DNA of 64,000 nucleotides. It comes from Azolla caroliniana (Eukaryota; Polypodiophyta). Where the stretch lies: assembly GCA_043228905.1 (NCBI GenBank), contig JBHGNT010000010.1, forward strand, positions 7,688,001-7,752,000, in the 5' to 3' direction. Below the pieces are notes generated by a model that was not told where the DNA came from, did not search any database, and was given only the letters and a program-made list of their open reading frames with translations. This document shows, one piece after another, positions 61,932-64,000 of this stretch; position 1 is the first letter of the stretch; each line of letters opens with the position of its first letter. Position numbers and translations under genes: made by a program.

Positions 61932-63343
61932 CTGTTACCCTGTGCTCTCTCCTCCATTTCTATTTGGCACCCAACCCCGGCCACCTGCTCTCCGATCCAC
62001 CGTAGCCATTGACTGTCAGTGCCTTTTTGTCGTGCCGGTTCTGGTTGTGGCGTGACCTCTGTTCTCGTTGGAAGCCCTTTTTGGATTGTTGACTGCAGCG
62101 ACAACTCCTACTCTTGTGGTGCTTGCTGCCCCGGTGAGGTAGGCAATTCAATTACCGGTTCTTGGACCACCGGCACTGCTGCTTCTTGCTGCACATGTAG
62201 CTCTTCAATCGGTTCTAGTTGAACCGGTTCCACCTCCTTCCTTGGCTCCAGTCCCTCAGAGCGGGGTGTCGGTGCACTGTCTTTCACCGGACCCGATTCG
62301 TCCCCCTTCTACTCCGCATCGCTACGCTTCTAGCAACATAGGAGGTTTTCGGCGGGGTCTTCTTCTGCCTCCTCCTCTTGGGTCCTGATATTGATCTTCA
62401 TTGCCAAGGGGTCCGCCTCTTGTTCCTGCCGGCGCAGCTTGATTTTCAGAGGCCATACTAGTGGCTCTACCGATGTCTCTGTCTCTACTTGCCTCTTTCG
62501 GCTAAGCGGTTCTTTCCCTTGCTCCGAGGTACTGCCCTCTTTCCAACCAGGCGTGTGCTTGGCCAGAAGTTGTTGTTGTTTTGAAGGTTTGTTAGGCGTG
62601 GTCTCTGTTACTCAAACCCTCTTCTTAGTCCTTACCGGCTCCACCGGTGGCGCCAAAAGAGTCAGCCATTGAGCCATGACCACCCATAATTTCTTGTCGT
62701 TCTGGACTGATTCTATCACTGTCCGCAAACAATCGGCGATGATTACTGACCAATCCACTTGCACCCATGTGTACGTAGCAATGATGAAACCGGCTTTGTT
62801 CTTTAGCATTGACGGGGGTCAGGGGTACACAAACCCATACTCTTGGAGGACACGAGCCACTTCTCTGAACAGGGGGTCCTCACCGCCCTGTGTCCGGTGA
62901 GCCTTACTAGCGAGGGAATACTCGCCAAAAAACTTCGTTAGTGTTTCAGGAGAAGGGTTCTCAATCGAGTAGATACCCCCTTCCGGTAGTCCGATTAGCG
63001 CGCGGATGGTTTCCTCCGTTATGACCTCCATGTCGATTTTCTGCACAACTTCTTCTGCTTCATCGTGCAGCGGTGCCTCTACTATCCTCGGGAAGCCTCT
63101 CAACCCATGTTGGTTGAACCACTTCTTGGCTGTTTCGGAAAGTGCCATAGGTTCCATCTCGTCATCTAGTTCTGCGAGGGTAGGTAGGGCCGATGTGCTT
63201 GTTTGTGCTTCTTGCGTCCGTTTGCTCACTTGTATTGTCCTTTGTACACTCAGTGCTCTGTGTTCGCGAAATGAAAGAGACTCTACGAGGAGGAGGTTTC
63301 GTGTTCCCATGCTTGGCGCCTTTCTCGATGCCCTCGCATGCAC
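61932..63343 (-). pseudogene. Element E extra ORF, N-terminal part
   Basis: The start ATG is near 63343 on the minus strand (MHARASRKAPSMGTRN). It continues ALSETAKKWFNQHGLRGFPR, EEVVQKIDMEVITEETIRAL, GLPEGGIYSIENPSPETLTK, FFGEYSLASKAHRTQGG to a stop at 62819. After a frame change it reads NKAGFIIATYTWVQVDWSVI and MAQWLTLLAPPVEPVRTKKR, then a low-complexity Glu/Pro/Lys region to the solo LTR. It resembles the 'putative plant transposon protein' type of domain as I recall it. Function unknown; broken by stops. Confidence 0.6.
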
Positions 63344-63394
63344 GTCGTGTACTATAATAGCAACTATGTGACACGTGGTGCGCTTTAACTAGGC

Positions 63395-63482
63395 TTTAAA
63401 TAGCCACTACACCTTTTCGAGGTGTCCGTTCGTTCCTCGCCTCTGCATGATGATCTCTTTTCTTTTTCTTTTTTTCTTTTAG
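63395..63482 (-). promoter_or_regulatory. Purine run and TATA-like box before the extra ORF
   Basis: On the minus strand an AAAAGAAAAAAAGAAAAAGA-type run (about 63482-63456) is followed by GGCTATTTAAAGCC (63390-63403), about 50 bases before the extra ORF start. This could be an internal promoter for the extra ORF, or an internal second purine tract. Confidence 0.35.
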
Positions 63483-64000
63483 TTCCAATTACCCGGTAAC
63501 CCCGGCTCCCTTGTCTGTTGTTCTTCATGGTTGCCGGCCAACTGCTTGCCATTGCCTATTTCCGCATTGTTCTCCAGTTGATGAAACAAGTTCTGAGGCA
63601 TGGGTCCATAATATGGTTTAAGTCAGAACCCATTTACCCACTTGTCCAGCACCTCACTGGCTAGCGTTCCCAGTTGATATGAGCCGTTGAACTCTCGCGT
63701 TATCCAATATGGTCCAGTCCACCAGAACTGTAGCTTCCCTGGCATCTTGCCCATCTGGGTCTGGAACACTAGTACTGGCTTGCTGATGCCAAACATCTTC
63801 TCATTACCCTTCCGGTGGAGGTCGACGAATGCTTTCCTTCGTTGTTGCTCGAGTTCCATCTGCATTAGGCTCGCTATTCGGTGCTCCTCCAGCTCGCATA
63901 GTGCTGCTAACCGGATTTTTTCCAACTCCTTCTCGCTCAGCCACTCCCAGACCCATATCCGTAAGCTTGGAATCTAGAACTCAATTGGCATCACCGCTTC
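63483..64000 (-). pseudogene. Element E integrase C-terminus, cut by window
   Basis: The minus strand begins EAVMPIEF, a stop, IPSLRI, then LEKIRLAALCELEEHRIASL, QQRRKAFVDLHRKGNEKMFG, LVFQTQMGKMPGKLQFWWTG and PYWITREFNGSYQLGTL, the typical end of a plant Ty3/gypsy integrase with the GPY/F-like module (TGPYWI). A TGA near 63625 replaces the residue before LKPYYGPMP, and the frame ends near 63480. The catalytic core lies outside the window. Confidence 0.8.

Larger units (their letters stand above)
59788..64000 (-). mobile_element. Element E: 3' part of a Tat-like gypsy element
   Basis: In minus orientation from the window edge: integrase C-terminus, a purine run, a promoter-like TATTTAAA, a long extra ORF, and an LTR (60259 down to 59788) that abuts the transposase-like gene. 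An LTR after the extra ORF on the minus strand must be the 3' LTR. Extra ORFs between integrase and 3' LTR are known in the Tat lineage of plant gypsy elements. Its LTR is homologous to the 5' LTR of H1. The rest of the element is beyond the window. Confidence 0.72.

Overview
This is plant-type nuclear DNA made almost entirely of transposable elements. Plant affinity rests on the element families (Ty1/copia with initiator-Met primer sites, chromodomain Ty3/gypsy, a DIRT-free mix of Tat-like gypsy pieces, a plant-type LINE) and on a gypsy primer site that matches, from memory, the 3' end of plant tRNA-Trp. The species cannot be named from sequence alone; a repeat-rich streptophyte (seed-free plant or close relative) is my guess. 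I see no ordinary host gene that I can support. The only non-retroelement coding region is a broken, intron-containing, transposase-like gene at 56.3-59.8 kb.

Layout. 1-32,659 is a nested cluster. An old minus-strand Ty3/gypsy element ('H1', about 3.7 kb of own sequence, 5' LTR at 32,239-32,659) has been cut by five plus-strand insertions: gypsy G1 (1-4,949, cut by the window edge), gypsy G2 (5,251-13,365), copia-1 (13,473-18,800), copia-2 (19,898-25,269) and copia-3 (26,430-31,623). Four of the five have target-site duplications I can read (CCGG, ATTTC, CTGGC, ACTCA/ACTCG). Copia-1 has one unbroken 1,357-codon polyprotein, and copia-2 is intact except for a single stop codon.

32,660-38,972 is AT-rich and decayed: a degenerate copia RT/RNase H, an antisense retropepsin fragment (H2) and a Tf1-like gag fragment (G5). 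38,973-45,672 is a chromovirus (G6) with many stops. 45,673-47,045 is a copia remnant. 47,050-52,134 is a third copy of the G1/G2 gypsy family (G3), heavily deleted. 52,310-54,090 is a LINE. 54,308-55,345 holds a gypsy protease/RT scrap cut by a copia LTR.

55,346-59,787 holds a proline-rich minisatellite followed by the transposase-like gene. Its inferred 1.9-kb intron is filled with the palindromic motif AGCTAATTAGCT and carries a solo LTR. 59,788-64,000 is the 3' part of a minus-strand gypsy element (E) whose LTR resembles that of H1. It carries an extra ORF after integrase and a 305-bp solo LTR of the G1/G2 superfamily.

The most interesting points are: a candidate -1 frameshift site at the end of protease, kept in both G1 and G2; a tRNA-Trp-like primer site; 4-bp CCGG target duplications; antisense tRNA-like modules inside LTRs; conserved dyads around the copia TATA box; and the palindromic array in the transposase-like gene's intron. 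Family assignments come from motifs read by eye. No database search was run.
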